Shown: positions 1 through 7,312 of the stretch, in pieces
How the letters are laid out: the number at the start of each line of letters is the position of its first letter
How positions within the stretch are numbered: the first letter of the stretch is position 1
Assembly (NCBI GenBank): GCA_020061285.1
Contig: JAGUYQ010000329.1
Coordinates: 1-13,908, forward strand
Source of the DNA: Betaproteobacteria bacterium
GTDB lineage: Bacteria; Pseudomonadota; Gammaproteobacteria; Burkholderiales; UBA9220
Length of the DNA: 13,908 bases
Reading direction: 5' to 3'
The notes under the pieces: model-generated
Databases searched by the model: none
Seen by the model: the letters and a program-made list of their open reading frames with translations, nothing else
What the model was told of the DNA's origin: nothing
Made by a program: the position numbers and the translations under genes

Positions 1-840
1 GAATTGCCAGTATTTTTTCCGCACTTCGCGGAAGTAGGCGGTGATTTCCTGCAAGAGGGGCAAGGATATCCCCGTGTCGTACTCGGTTCCCGCCAGGGCA
101 GCGACGATGCTTTCGGTGGAGGAATGGCTGGCGCCTTCGCCGAAGGAGGAGTTGCAGGTGTCGAGAATGGTCGCCCCCGCTTCCACGCCCTTGAGGAAGC
201 ACATGGCGGAGAGGCCGGAGGTGGCATGGCTGTGCAAATGAATGGGCATGTTCACCGCGGCCTTGAGGGCCTTCACCAGTTCGCCGGTGGTATAAGGCGT
301 CAGCAGGCCGGCCATGTCCTTGATCGCCAGGGTATCGCAGCCCATGGCTTCCAGGTTCTTGGCCATCTGGACGAAATAGGGGATGTCGTGCACCGGGCTG
401 GTGGTGTAACTGAGGGCGCCCTCGGCGGTCTTGCCGGCCTTTTTCACCGCCTCGATGGAGACCTGCATGTTGCGCAGGTCGTTCATGGCGTCAAAGACGC
501 GGAACACGTCCACGCCGTTGTCGGCGGATTTCTGCACGAAGGCCCGGACCACGTCGTCGGAGTAGTGGCGGTAGCCAAGCAGGTTCTGGCCCCGCAGTAG
601 CATCTGGATGCGGGTGTTGGGCAGGGCGCTGCGCAGTTTGCGCAGACGCTCCCAGGGGTCCTCGCGCAAGAAACGGACGCAGGAGTCGAAAGTGGCGCCG
701 CCCCAAGCTTCCAGGGACCAGAAGCCGACGCTGTCGAGCTTGCCGCAAATGGGCAGCATGTCTTCGGTGCGCATGCGGGTTGCGATCAGCGACTGGTGAC
801 CGTCGCGTAACACCAATTCGGAAATGTAGACTTTTGCCAT
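1..840 (-). CDS. pycB: Pyruvate carboxylase subunit B (carboxyltransferase), 5' part only
   Basis: The gene starts at the ATG complementary to 838-840 and runs off the left edge, so 280 N-terminal residues are visible. They form the carboxyltransferase TIM barrel shared by pyruvate carboxylase subunit B and the alpha subunit of oxaloacetate decarboxylase. Visible landmarks are LRDGHQS (metal-ligand Asp near residue 13), GGATFDSCVRFL, LLRGQNLLGY, VFRVFDAMND, IKDMAG (the lysine that is carboxylated in this family) and the metal-binding HLHSHAT. The C-terminal biotinyl domain, usual in a protein of about 600 residues, would lie outside the window. The enzyme moves CO2 from biotin to pyruvate in the cytoplasm. 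It follows pycA by 61 bases on the same strand, which points to one operon; a TTGGAG-like site precedes the ATG. The pairing with a lone biotin carboxylase favours pyruvate carboxylase. A Na+-pumping oxaloacetate decarboxylase or 2-oxoglutarate carboxylase subunit is the alternative. Confidence 0.85.
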   Translation of the reverse strand, partial: MAKVYISELVLRDGHQSLIATRMRTEDMLPICGKLDSVGFWSLEAWGGATFDSCVRFLREDPWERLRKLRSALPNTRIQMLLRGQNLLGYRHYSDDVVRAFVQKSADNGVDVFRVFDAMNDLRNMQVSIEAVKKAGKTAEGALSYTTSPVHDIPYFVQMAKNLEAMGCDTLAIKDMAGLLTPYTTGELVKALKAAVNMPIHLHSHATSGLSAMCFLKGVEAGATILDTCNSSFGEGASHSSTESIVAALAGTEYDTGISLPLLQEITAYFREVRKKYWQF

Positions 841-901
841 ACTCCAACCTACGTAATTGAATTATTGGGATGCTTTGCCGTTAGCGGTGCGCACCGGAAT
901 A

Positions 902-2320
902 TTATATGCCCTCATGGGCCGCAATGGCTGCCGCAATGGCTGCCGCCAACAATTCCGGCGGGCGGCGGATGGTGTAGTTGGCCAGTTCGGGATGGGCCTC
1001 CACGAAGCTGGTGTTGAAACGGCCGCTGCGGAACTCGTTATTCTTCAGGATTTCCTTGTAATAAGGAATCGTGGTCTTGACCCCGTACACCGTCATGTCG
1101 GAGAGAGCCCGCAGTCCGCGCTCGATGGCGCTTTCCCAGGTCAGATTCCATACCGTCAGCTTGGCGCACATGGAGTCGTAATAAGGGGGAATGACGTAGC
1201 CGGTGTACATGGCCGCATCGGTACGCACGCCGGGACCGCCGGGGGCATAGTAACGGGTGACCCGACCGAAGCTGGGCAGGAAGCCGTTTTGCGGGTCCTC
1301 CGCGTTGATGCGGAACTCCATGGCGAAACCGTTGTAAGTGATTTCGGATTGCTTGTATTGCAGCGGCAGGCCGCTGGCGACGCGAATCTGCTCCTGGACG
1401 ATGTCGATGCCGGTGATTTGCTCGGTGACGGTATGCTCCACCTGCAAGCGGGTATTCATCTCCATGAAGTAGAAGTTATTGTCGGAATCCAGCAGGAATT
1501 CCACCGTACCGGCATTTTCGTAACCCACGGTTTTGGCCGCCTGCACGGCGAGGCCGCCGATATAATCACGCTGGGCGCGGGTAAGCTGGGGAGAGGGGGC
1601 GATCTCGATCAGTTTCTGGTTGCGGCGCTGAATGGAACAGTCGCGTTCGAACAGGTGAACCGCGTTGCCCTTGCTGTCCGCCAGCACCTGCACTTCGATG
1701 TGCTTGGGGTTGACCACGCACTTTTCCAGGAACACTTCCGGCTTGCCGAAAGCCTTGGCGGCCTCGGAAACCACACGCTCGTAGTTGCGGATCAGTTCGT
1801 CTTCGCTGTTGCAACGGCGAATGCCGCGGCCGCCGCCGCCGTTGGTGGCTTTCAGCATCACGGGATAGCCGATTTTGTTGGCCAGCAGGCGTGCTTCTTC
1901 CACGTTGGCCAGGTTGCCGTCGCTGCCGGGAATCACCGGGATGCCGGCCTTGATCATGGCTTTGCGGGCCTCGATCTTGTCGCCCATCTGGCGGATAACC
2001 TCGGAGGAGGGGCCGATGAAACGAATGCCGCGGCGGGCGCAAATTTCGGCCAGCACCGGGTTTTCGGACAGGAAGCCGTAGCCGGGGTGAAGGGCGTCGC
2101 AGCCGGAAGCGACCGCCAGGTTGACGATATTATGGGCATTCAGGTAGCCGATCACCGGATCGGAACCGATGTTGTAGGCTTCGTCGGCTTTCTTGACGTG
2201 CAGAGCGTGCCGGTCGGCATCGGTGTAAATCGCCACCGATTTGATGCCCATTTCGGCGCAGGCGCGCACGATGCGCACCGCGATTTCGCCCCGGTTGGCA
2301 ATTAAGATTTTTTTGATCAT
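902..2320 (-). CDS. pycA: Pyruvate carboxylase subunit A (biotin carboxylase)
   Basis: A complete 472-residue biotin carboxylase that uses ATP and bicarbonate to carboxylate biotin on the partner PycB. The N-terminal domain opens MIKKILIANRGEIAVRIVRA. The ATP-grasp part carries the glycine-rich loop GGGGRGIR, and the catalytic strand reads MEMNTRLQVEHTVTE. From memory of the families, EHT(V/I)TE is the form found in pyruvate carboxylases, whereas acetyl-CoA carboxylase AccC usually has EHPVTE, so I prefer PycA over AccC. Having pycB directly downstream agrees. The last residues are a low-complexity Ala/Ile helix encoded by a 12-base tandem repeat (918-941). The Shine-Dalgarno site is poor: the ten bases before the ATG are CTTCTCTCAA. 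The gene is transcribed divergently from yceD and the fatty acid cluster, and the 125-base spacer holds a shared promoter region. Substrate assignment (pyruvate or 2-oxoglutarate) is an inference. Confidence 0.88.
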   Translation of the reverse strand: MIKKILIANRGEIAVRIVRACAEMGIKSVAIYTDADRHALHVKKADEAYNIGSDPVIGYLNAHNIVNLAVASGCDALHPGYGFLSENPVLAEICARRGIRFIGPSSEVIRQMGDKIEARKAMIKAGIPVIPGSDGNLANVEEARLLANKIGYPVMLKATNGGGGRGIRRCNSEDELIRNYERVVSEAAKAFGKPEVFLEKCVVNPKHIEVQVLADSKGNAVHLFERDCSIQRRNQKLIEIAPSPQLTRAQRDYIGGLAVQAAKTVGYENAGTVEFLLDSDNNFYFMEMNTRLQVEHTVTEQITGIDIVQEQIRVASGLPLQYKQSEITYNGFAMEFRINAEDPQNGFLPSFGRVTRYYAPGGPGVRTDAAMYTGYVIPPYYDSMCAKLTVWNLTWESAIERGLRALSDMTVYGVKTTIPYYKEILKNNEFRSGRFNTSFVEAHPELANYTIRRPPELLAAAIAAAIAAHEGI

Positions 2321-2407
2321 TTGAGAGAAGCCTAAATCTCGTAAATATGGTTACCGTGATTCGACCCAGGGGGAAACGGGGATTCGAGCCCTGTTTCTCA
2401 ACCTTTT

Positions 2408-2436
2408 TTGACAGCCAAAGCCAAGAATTGTATCAT
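2408..2436 (+). promoter_or_regulatory. Predicted sigma-70 promoter of the yceD-rpmF-plsX-fab cluster
   Basis: A perfect -35 (TTGACA, 2408-2413), a 17-base spacer and a good -10 (TATCAT, 2431-2436) stand directly before yceD. The usual start of transcription, 7 to 10 bases after the -10, falls at 2443-2446, and the yceD ATG begins at 2446. The mRNA would therefore have no leader, or only a few bases. No other -35/-10 pair of this quality is seen between pycA and yceD. Confidence 0.75.
2427..2435 (-). promoter_or_regulatory. Predicted extended -10 element of the pycA promoter
   Basis: Read on the minus strand, this stretch is TGATACAAT, an extended -10 (TGn followed by TACAAT). The hexamer at the usual -35 distance (GTTCAG) is poor, as is tolerated for extended -10 promoters. 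Transcription would begin near 2420 and give pycA a leader of about 100 bases. The element overlaps the -10 of the opposite yceD promoter by two bases. This is a prediction from consensus only. Confidence 0.5.
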
Positions 2437-2445
2437 GCGCGCCCA

Positions 2446-2937
2446 ATGTCTGAACAGCCGGTCATCAACAGTCTGGAGTTCGCCCGGAAAGGCGGAACGC
2501 TGCGCGGTAAGGTTTCCGTGGCGGCTTTGCCCCGTGTGAGCGGCCTGCTTTCCTCCCGCGACGGAGAGGTTCATTATGAACTTTCCGGGCGGATAAATGA
2601 AGCAGGCAAGCCCGTGCTGCAAATCAAGTTGCAGGGCAGTCTTCGGATGGTATGCCAACGTTGCCTTGAGGAGATGGAATATCCTCTGGCGACGGAGACG
2701 GAGTTGGAACTGGTGGCCGATGAAAACGGTCTCAAGCCGGTCGAGGAAGAATCCGAGGCGGTGGATACGATTGTCGCGGACAAAGAAATGGACGTGGTGT
2801 CTTTGGTGGAGGAGGATATTCTGCTGGAGATGCCCATGTCGCCCAAGCATCCCGAAGGCGGGTGTGGTGACGCCGGCAAGGTCCCGGCACAACCGAAAAG
2901 CAATGCCTTCAGCGCCTTGGCGGCATTAAAGAAGTAA
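2446..2937 (+). CDS. yceD: YceD family protein (DUF177)
   Basis: A 163-residue protein of the YceD/DUF177 family, which sits before rpmF in very many bacteria and is linked to 23S rRNA/ribosome production. Family features seen are the CxxC in MVCQRCLEEM (C70, C73), an acidic middle region, and a C-terminal LLEMPMSPKH followed by Cys140. The frame is open upstream to an ATG at 2347, but the 33 extra residues do not look like the family and would start before the predicted promoter. I therefore choose the ATG at 2446 (MSEQPVINSLEF). No Shine-Dalgarno sequence precedes it, which fits a leaderless message starting at or just before the ATG. rpmF follows after 30 bases. The molecular function is only partly known in the family. 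Confidence 0.9.
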   Translation: MSEQPVINSLEFARKGGTLRGKVSVAALPRVSGLLSSRDGEVHYELSGRINEAGKPVLQIKLQGSLRMVCQRCLEEMEYPLATETELELVADENGLKPVEEESEAVDTIVADKEMDVVSLVEEDILLEMPMSPKHPEGGCGDAGKVPAQPKSNAFSALAALKK

Positions 2938-2967
2938 TACTGACGTTTTATACATTAAGGAGTAATC

Positions 2968-3147
2968 ATGGCTGTTCAGCAGAACAAAAAATCCCCTTCC
3001 AAGCGTGGCATGCACCGTGCCCACGATTTTCTGACCAACCCGCCCCTGGCTGTGGAACCCACCACCGGTGAAGTGCATCTGCGCCATCACATTAGCCCCA
3101 ACGGGTACTACAAGGGCCGTAAAGTCGTTCGCAGCAAAGGCGAATAA
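2968..3147 (+). CDS. rpmF: 50S ribosomal protein bL32
   Basis: A 59-residue protein starting [20 protein letters not shown] and ending in a basic [10 protein letters not shown] tail, the typical size and sequence of bL32 of the large ribosomal subunit. [16 protein letters not shown] is a hallmark of the family. There are no cysteines, so this is the zinc-free form common in proteobacteria. The ATG is preceded by a good ribosome binding site, AAGGAG at 2957-2962, five bases away. It lies between yceD and plsX, the classical arrangement that couples ribosome and lipid synthesis, and is expected to share their transcript. Confidence 0.97.
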   Translation: MAVQQNKKSPSKRGMHRAHDFLTNPPLAVEPTTGEVHLRHHISPNGYYKGRKVVRSKGE

Positions 3148-3152
3148 CGCCT

Positions 3153-3189
3153 TGTCCGGCATCTTCATGTGCGGACCAGTTGCCGGACA
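3153..3189 (+). other. Inverted repeat between rpmF and plsX
   Basis: Perfect 9-base arms, TGTCCGGCA (3153-3161) and TGCCGGACA (3181-3189), enclose 19 bases. The RNA could form a GC-rich hairpin that ends nine bases before the plsX ATG. No run of T follows, so it is not an intrinsic terminator. A role in plsX translation or in mRNA processing after rpmF is a guess. Confidence 0.5.
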
Positions 3190-3198
3190 CTGACATAA

Positions 3199-4221
3199 AT
3201 GGATATCACCGTCGCGATTGACGCCATGGGCGGCGACCATGGCGCGCACGTTACCGTGCCCGCCGCCCTGGAATATCTGAAGCGGGACTCCGAAGTCAAC
3301 ATCGTTCTGGTCGGTCTCCAGGACGTTCTGGAAAAAGAGTTGAAGGCCCGTGGCGCCGCTACCGGCCCTCGCCTGCGTATTCACCACGCCAGCGAAGTCG
3401 TCACCATGGACGACCCCTTGTCGTCGGCGATGCGCAACAAGAAAGATTCCTCCATGCGGGTGGCGATCAACCTGGTGAAATCCGGGGAAGCCAACGCCTG
3501 CATCTCCGCCGGCAATACCGGCGCCTTGATGGCCATTTCCCGTTTTGTCCTCAAGACCCTGGCGGGCATCGAGCGCCCGGCCATCGCCACCACGCTGCCC
3601 ACCTTGCGTGGCCACACCTATGTCCTGGACCTCGGCGCCAACGTGGACTGCGCCGCCGAGCACCTGCTGCAATTCGGCATCATGGGCGCCATGTTGGCCG
3701 CCGCCGTGGACCACAAGGAGGCGCCTTCCGTCGGCCTGCTCAATATCGGCGAGGAAGAAATCAAGGGCAATGAAGTGGTCAAGGAGGCAGGGGAATTGCT
3801 GCGTGCCAGCCATCTCAATTTCTTCGGCAACGTGGAAGGGGATGATATCTACAAGGGCACCACCGATGTAGTGGTGTGCGACGGTTTCGTCGGCAATGTG
3901 GCGTTGAAAACCTCCGAAGGCCTGGCCCAGATGCTGGCCACTTTCCTGCGTGAGGAGTTCAAGCGTAATATTTTCACCCAGATAATGGGCCTGCTGGCCC
4001 TCCCAGTCCTGAGCGCCTTCAAGAAGCGGGTCGATCACCGCCGCTACAACGGCGCCAGTCTGCTGGGCTTGCGGGGTATCGTGATAAAAAGCCACGGTTC
4101 GGCCGACTCCTTTGCCTTCCAGTTCGCCATCGATCGGGCAGTGGAGGAGGTGAGGAACGGCGTGCTGCGACGCATCAGCGACCAGATGGCGATCCTGAGC
4201 AACGAGAGGACACATTCTTGA
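3199..4221 (+). CDS. plsX: Phosphate acyltransferase PlsX
   Basis: A complete 340-residue PlsX, the peripheral membrane enzyme that turns acyl-ACP and phosphate into acyl-phosphate, the donor used by PlsY in phosphatidic acid synthesis. It begins with the family signature [15 protein letters not shown]. Other conserved stretches are [32 protein letters not shown] and [13 protein letters not shown]; the last two are strongly conserved in PlsX. Length matches the family (about 330-350). The start is clear because the only in-frame upstream candidate (GTG at 3169) runs into a stop. No Shine-Dalgarno sequence is visible before the ATG, and a hairpin stands there instead. The stop codon overlaps the fabH start by four bases (TTGA), suggesting translational coupling. 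Confidence 0.97.
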   Translation: MDITVAIDAMGGDHGAHVTVPAALEYLKRDSEVNIVLVGLQDVLEKELKARGAATGPRLRIHHASEVVTMDDPLSSAMRNKKDSSMRVAINLVKSGEANACISAGNTGALMAISRFVLKTLAGIERPAIATTLPTLRGHTYVLDLGANVDCAAEHLLQFGIMGAMLAAAVDHKEAPSVGLLNIGEEEIKGNEVVKEAGELLRASHLNFFGNVEGDDIYKGTTDVVVCDGFVGNVALKTSEGLAQMLATFLREEFKRNIFTQIMGLLALPVLSAFKKRVDHRRYNGASLLGLRGIVIKSHGSADSFAFQFAIDRAVEEVRNGVLRRISDQMAILSNERTHS

Positions 4222-5177
4222 TTTATTCCCGAATCACCGGAACCGGCGGCTATCTGCCGGAAAAAGTGCTGACCAACCACGATCTGGCAAAAATCGTGGA
4301 GACCTCCGACGAATGGATCGTTGAGCGCACCGGTATCCGCGAACGCCACATCGTGGCCGAGGACGAGAACACCAGTGACATGGCCCTCCACGCCAGTCGC
4401 AAGGCTATCGAAACGGCCGGTATCGATCCGAACCAAATCGACCTTATCGTGGTGGCCACTACCACCCCCGATTTCGTCTTTCCCAGCACCGCCTGCCTGT
4501 TACAGGAAAAACTCGGCATTCGCGGCTGCCCGGCCTTCGACGTACAGGCGGTATGCAGTGGCTTCATTTACGGGGTTTCGGTAGCGGATCAGTTCATCCG
4601 TTCCGGCCAGAGCAAATGTGCCCTGGTGGTGGGGGCCGAGACCATGTCACGCATCCTCGACTGGCAGGACCGTAACACCTGTGTACTATTTGGCGATGGC
4701 GCCGGGGCGGTGATTCTCCAGGCCAGCGACAAGCCGGGCATCGTTTCAACCCATCTCCATGCCGACGGCAGCCAGCACCGCTTGCTGGAAACCCCTTCCC
4801 GCATCGAAAACGGCAAGATTGTCGGCAACCCCTATCTGGTGATGGACGGCGGAGCGGTGTTCAAATACGCCGTCAACGTCCTCGACTCCATTGTCGAGGA
4901 AGCCCTGGCGGCCAACAAGATGGATAAGTCCGAAGTAGATTGGCTGGTCCCCCACCAAGCCAACCTGCGCATCATCAAGGGCACGGCGAAGAAGCTGGGC
5001 ATGAGCATGGAGCGGGTGGTGGTCACCCTAGACAAGCACGGCAACACTTCCGCCGCCTCCATCCCCCTGGCGCTGGACAGCGCGGTGAGAGAGGGCAAGA
5101 TCAAGGCCGGCGAGACCGTGCTGCTGGAAGGCATCGGCGGTGGCTTCGCCTGGGGCGCCGTATTGGTGCGCTGGTAA
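4218..5177 (+). CDS. fabH: 3-oxoacyl-ACP synthase III (FabH)
   Basis: A complete 319-residue ketoacyl-ACP synthase III that condenses acetyl-CoA (or another short acyl-CoA) with malonyl-ACP to begin fatty acid synthesis. The Cys-His-Asn triad is intact: Cys113 in AVCSGFIYG, His246 in VPHQANLR and Asn276 in KHGNTSAAS. The [14 protein letters not shown] segment near residues 31-44 and the C-terminal [13 protein letters not shown] are typical. The start is a TTG at 4218 that overlaps the plsX stop. GAGAGGA at 4204-4210 gives a suitable ribosome binding site, no ATG lies nearby, and translation from TTG yields the expected N-terminus ([16 protein letters not shown]). It acts in the cytoplasm with AcpP and FabD from the same cluster. 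Confidence 0.97.
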   Translation: MIYSRITGTGGYLPEKVLTNHDLAKIVETSDEWIVERTGIRERHIVAEDENTSDMALHASRKAIETAGIDPNQIDLIVVATTTPDFVFPSTACLLQEKLGIRGCPAFDVQAVCSGFIYGVSVADQFIRSGQSKCALVVGAETMSRILDWQDRNTCVLFGDGAGAVILQASDKPGIVSTHLHADGSQHRLLETPSRIENGKIVGNPYLVMDGGAVFKYAVNVLDSIVEEALAANKMDKSEVDWLVPHQANLRIIKGTAKKLGMSMERVVVTLDKHGNTSAASIPLALDSAVREGKIKAGETVLLEGIGGGFAWGAVLVRW

Positions 5178-5207
5178 TTCACAACAATAATTTTCGAGAG
5201 AGATGGA

Positions 5208-6137
5208 ATGAGTTTCGCTTTCGTATTTCCCGGTCAGGGCTCCCAATCCGTCGGCATGATGGGGGCTTATGGCGAGCTAACGGCGGTGCGTGACACTTTC
5301 GCTGAGGCCTCCGATGTGCTCAAGCAGGATATCTGGGCCATGGTGGCGGATGGCCCTGCCGAGGCGCTCAATCAAACCATCAATACCCAGCCAGTGATGT
5401 TGACCGCCGGGCTTGCCGTCCATCGAGCCTGGCAGGCCCAGGGCGGGGTAGCGCCGGCCTTTATGGCTGGCCATAGCCTAGGGGAATACACCGCCCTGGT
5501 GGCGGCGGGTTCCCTGGCTTTTGCCGATGCCTTGCCCCTCGTACGCTATCGCGCCGAGGTGATGCAATCCGCCGTGGCGGAAGGCGTCGGCGCCATGGCG
5601 GCGATTCTCGGCTTGGACGACGATACGGTACGTGCCGTCTGCGCCGAAGCGGCTCAAAGTGAAGTGGTGGAGGCGGTGAATTTCAACTCCCCGGGCCAAG
5701 TAGTCATCGCCGGTAACAAGGCGGCCGTGGAGCGGGGCATGGAACTGGCCAAGGCCAAGGGCGCCAAGCGCGCCTTGTCCCTGCCGGTGAGCGTGCCGTC
5801 CCACTGCGCCTTGATGCGTCCCGCCGCCGAGAAACTGGCCCAATATCTTCAATCCGTCGCGGTCAAGGCCCCGGCCATTCCGGTGCTGCACAATGCCGAC
5901 GTGGCGGCCCATGATGGCGAAGCCGCCATCAAGGATGCCCTGGTGCGCCAACTCTACAGCCCGGTACGCTGGGTGGAGACCGTGCGTGCCCTGGCCGACC
6001 GTGGCGTGACCCATGTTGCCGAATGCGGGCCGGGTAAGGTGCTGACGGGACTTAACAAGCGCATCGACGAGCGGGTGCAGGCTCTTGCTTTGGCGGACGC
6101 TGCATCGGTTGCCGACAGCAAATCTGTTTTGATTTAA
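5208..6137 (+). CDS. fabD: Malonyl-CoA:ACP transacylase (FabD)
   Basis: A complete 309-residue malonyl transferase that moves malonate from CoA to AcpP, supplying the extender for FabH and FabF. It opens with FAFVFPGQGSQSVGM, has the nucleophile Ser90 in GHSLGEYTA, an arginine near 115 (LVRYRAEVMQ) for binding the malonyl carboxylate, and the catalytic His199 in VPSHCALM. The C-terminal GPGKVLTGLNKRI is also typical. The length matches the family. The ATG is preceded by the purine-rich GAGAGAGATGGA. It follows fabH after 30 bases and precedes fabG by 51, in line with one operon. Confidence 0.97.
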   Translation: MSFAFVFPGQGSQSVGMMGAYGELTAVRDTFAEASDVLKQDIWAMVADGPAEALNQTINTQPVMLTAGLAVHRAWQAQGGVAPAFMAGHSLGEYTALVAAGSLAFADALPLVRYRAEVMQSAVAEGVGAMAAILGLDDDTVRAVCAEAAQSEVVEAVNFNSPGQVVIAGNKAAVERGMELAKAKGAKRALSLPVSVPSHCALMRPAAEKLAQYLQSVAVKAPAIPVLHNADVAAHDGEAAIKDALVRQLYSPVRWVETVRALADRGVTHVAECGPGKVLTGLNKRIDERVQALALADAASVADSKSVLI

Positions 6138-6188
6138 TTGCTTGAGTAGTTTTGTGCAAGTAACGAATAAACACAAGGGAGAGACAGA

Positions 6189-6926
6189 GTGGATAATCGA
6201 ATTGCATTGATCACAGGCGCCAGCCGTGGCATCGGCAAGGCGATTGCCCTGGAGCTGGGCAAGGCGGGGGCGACGGTCATCGGCACCGCCACCAGCGACA
6301 GCGGCGCGGAAGCGATTTCTGCCTACCTAAAGGATGCGGGAGTGAAAGGGGCAGGCATGGCCCTCAACGTTACCGATGCTGCCCAGGTCGAGACCGTGCT
6401 GGAAGCCATTCGTGGCCAGTTCGGCGAAGTGGCGATCCTGGTCAATAATGCCGGCATCACCCGGGACAACCTCCTGATGCGCATGAAGGAGGCCGAGTGG
6501 GACGACATCATGGAAACCAACCTCAAGTCGGTATTCCGTATGTCCCAGGCAGTGCTCAAGGGCATGATGAAGGCCCGTTACGGCCGTATCGTCAGCATCG
6601 CCTCGGTGGTGGGGGTGGCGGGCAACGCCGGCCAAACCAACTATGCCGCCGCTAAGGCCGGTATCATCGGCTTTTCCAAATCCCTGGCGCGGGAGGTGGG
6701 CAGCCGCAACATCACCGTCAACTGCGTGGCTCCCGGCTTCATCGACACCGACATGACCCGTGCGCTGTCCGAGGAGCACCGTAATGCACTGTTGAAGCAG
6801 ATACCCCTCGGCACCTTGGGCCAGGCGGGGGACATCGCCGCTGCCGTGGCTTTTCTCGCTTCGTCCCGGGCCGGATACATCACCGGCGAGACGCTGCACG
6901 TCAACGGCGGCATGTACATGGGCTGA
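6189..6926 (+). CDS. fabG: 3-oxoacyl-ACP reductase (FabG)
   Basis: A complete 245-residue short-chain dehydrogenase that reduces 3-oxoacyl-ACP with NADPH in each elongation round. The nucleotide-binding TGASRGIG lies at residues 9-16 and NNAG at 86-89. The catalytic set is intact, with Ser139, Tyr152 and Lys156 (NYAAAKAG), as is the C-terminal ITGETLHVNGGMYM. The start is GTG at 6189, preceded by AAGGGAGA at 6177-6184; it gives the expected N-terminus (MDNRIALITGASRG). It sits between fabD and acpP, the usual position, which separates it from the many other SDR reductases. A GC-rich hairpin follows seven bases after the stop. Confidence 0.97.
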   Translation: MDNRIALITGASRGIGKAIALELGKAGATVIGTATSDSGAEAISAYLKDAGVKGAGMALNVTDAAQVETVLEAIRGQFGEVAILVNNAGITRDNLLMRMKEAEWDDIMETNLKSVFRMSQAVLKGMMKARYGRIVSIASVVGVAGNAGQTNYAAAKAGIIGFSKSLAREVGSRNITVNCVAPGFIDTDMTRALSEEHRNALLKQIPLGTLGQAGDIAAAVAFLASSRAGYITGETLHVNGGMYMG

Positions 6927-6932
6927 AGTCTA

Positions 6933-6960
6933 CGCCGCGCGGAAAGCGCGGCGGTTTGTT
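6933..6960 (+). terminator. Weak terminator or attenuator after fabG
   Basis: Perfect 8-base arms CGCCGCGC (6933-6940) and GCGCGGCG (6946-6953) surround a GGAAA loop and are followed by GTTTGTT. The stem is strong, but the T tract is short and broken by a G, so partial termination is more likely than full. It would lower read-through from the upstream genes into acpP, which appears to have its own promoter just after it. Confidence 0.6.
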
Positions 6961-6983
6961 GAAAGCTTAAACTCTGGTAAAAT
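6956..6983 (+). promoter_or_regulatory. Predicted extended -10 promoter for acpP-fabF
   Basis: TGGTAAAAT (6975-6983) is an extended -10 (TG, one base, then TAAAAT). A partial -35, TTGTTG at 6956-6961, lies 16 bases upstream of the hexamer and overlaps the tail of the preceding hairpin. Transcription near 6990 would leave about 40 bases before the acpP ATG. A separate acpP promoter makes sense because acyl carrier protein is needed in large amounts. Predicted from consensus only. Confidence 0.6.
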
Positions 6984-7030
6984 CTCGTCGATTTTGCCTC
7001 ATTCTCAGTGAACTGAAAGGGAAATAACAG

Positions 7031-7267
7031 ATGGAAAACATCGAACAACGCGTCATCAAGATCGTGGCCGAGCAACTGGGCGTCAGCGAAGCCGAAGTGA
7101 AGAGCGAGTCCTCCTTCGTGGACGACCTCGGCGCGGATTCCTTGGACACCGTTGAGCTGGTGATGGCACTCGAAGAAGAGTTCGACTGCGAAATCCCCGA
7201 CGAAGAAGCGGAAAAGATCACCACCGTGAAGCAGGCCGTCGATTACATCAACGCCCACCTCAAGTAA
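7031..7267 (+). CDS. acpP: Acyl carrier protein
   Basis: A complete 78-residue acidic carrier protein that holds the growing acyl chain on a phosphopantetheine arm. The attachment site is Ser37 in [12 protein letters not shown]. Helix I ([18 protein letters not shown]) and the acidic helix II are typical, and the length is the usual 77-80. AAAGGGAA at 7016-7023 is a good ribosome binding site. It has its own leader of 104 bases after fabG, containing a hairpin and a predicted promoter. fabF follows after 45 bases. It serves FabD, FabH, FabG, FabF and PlsX, all encoded in this window. Confidence 0.98.
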   Translation: MENIEQRVIKIVAEQLGVSEAEVKSESSFVDDLGADSLDTVELVMALEEEFDCEIPDEEAEKITTVKQAVDYINAHLK

Positions 7268-7312
7268 TCCAACCGCATCAAACCATTCCGCATATCGCTT
7301 AACGGAGTTGTT

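Noticed and set aside
857..2305. A 482-codon open frame on the plus strand opposite pycA
   Set aside because: It mirrors a conserved biotin carboxylase, has no recognisable domain and shows the same antisense composition.
2358..2400. Possible tRNA 3' end, because of the T-loop-like TTCGA stretches flanked by G and C runs
   Set aside because: The stems do not pair properly, and no matching acceptor strand, anticodon arm or D arm exists on either strand.
2347..2445. Longer yceD start at the ATG at 2347
   Set aside because: The 33 extra residues are not YceD-like and the codons lie upstream of, and across, the best promoter.
2926..4215. A 429-codon open frame on the minus strand opposite rpmF and plsX
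   Set aside because: It is the antisense shadow of plsX and rpmF, without a ribosome binding site or recognisable motif.
6138..6188. Imperfect TTGCTTG/CAAGTAA inverted repeat between fabD and fabG
   Set aside because: Short, mismatched and without a T tract; likely chance.
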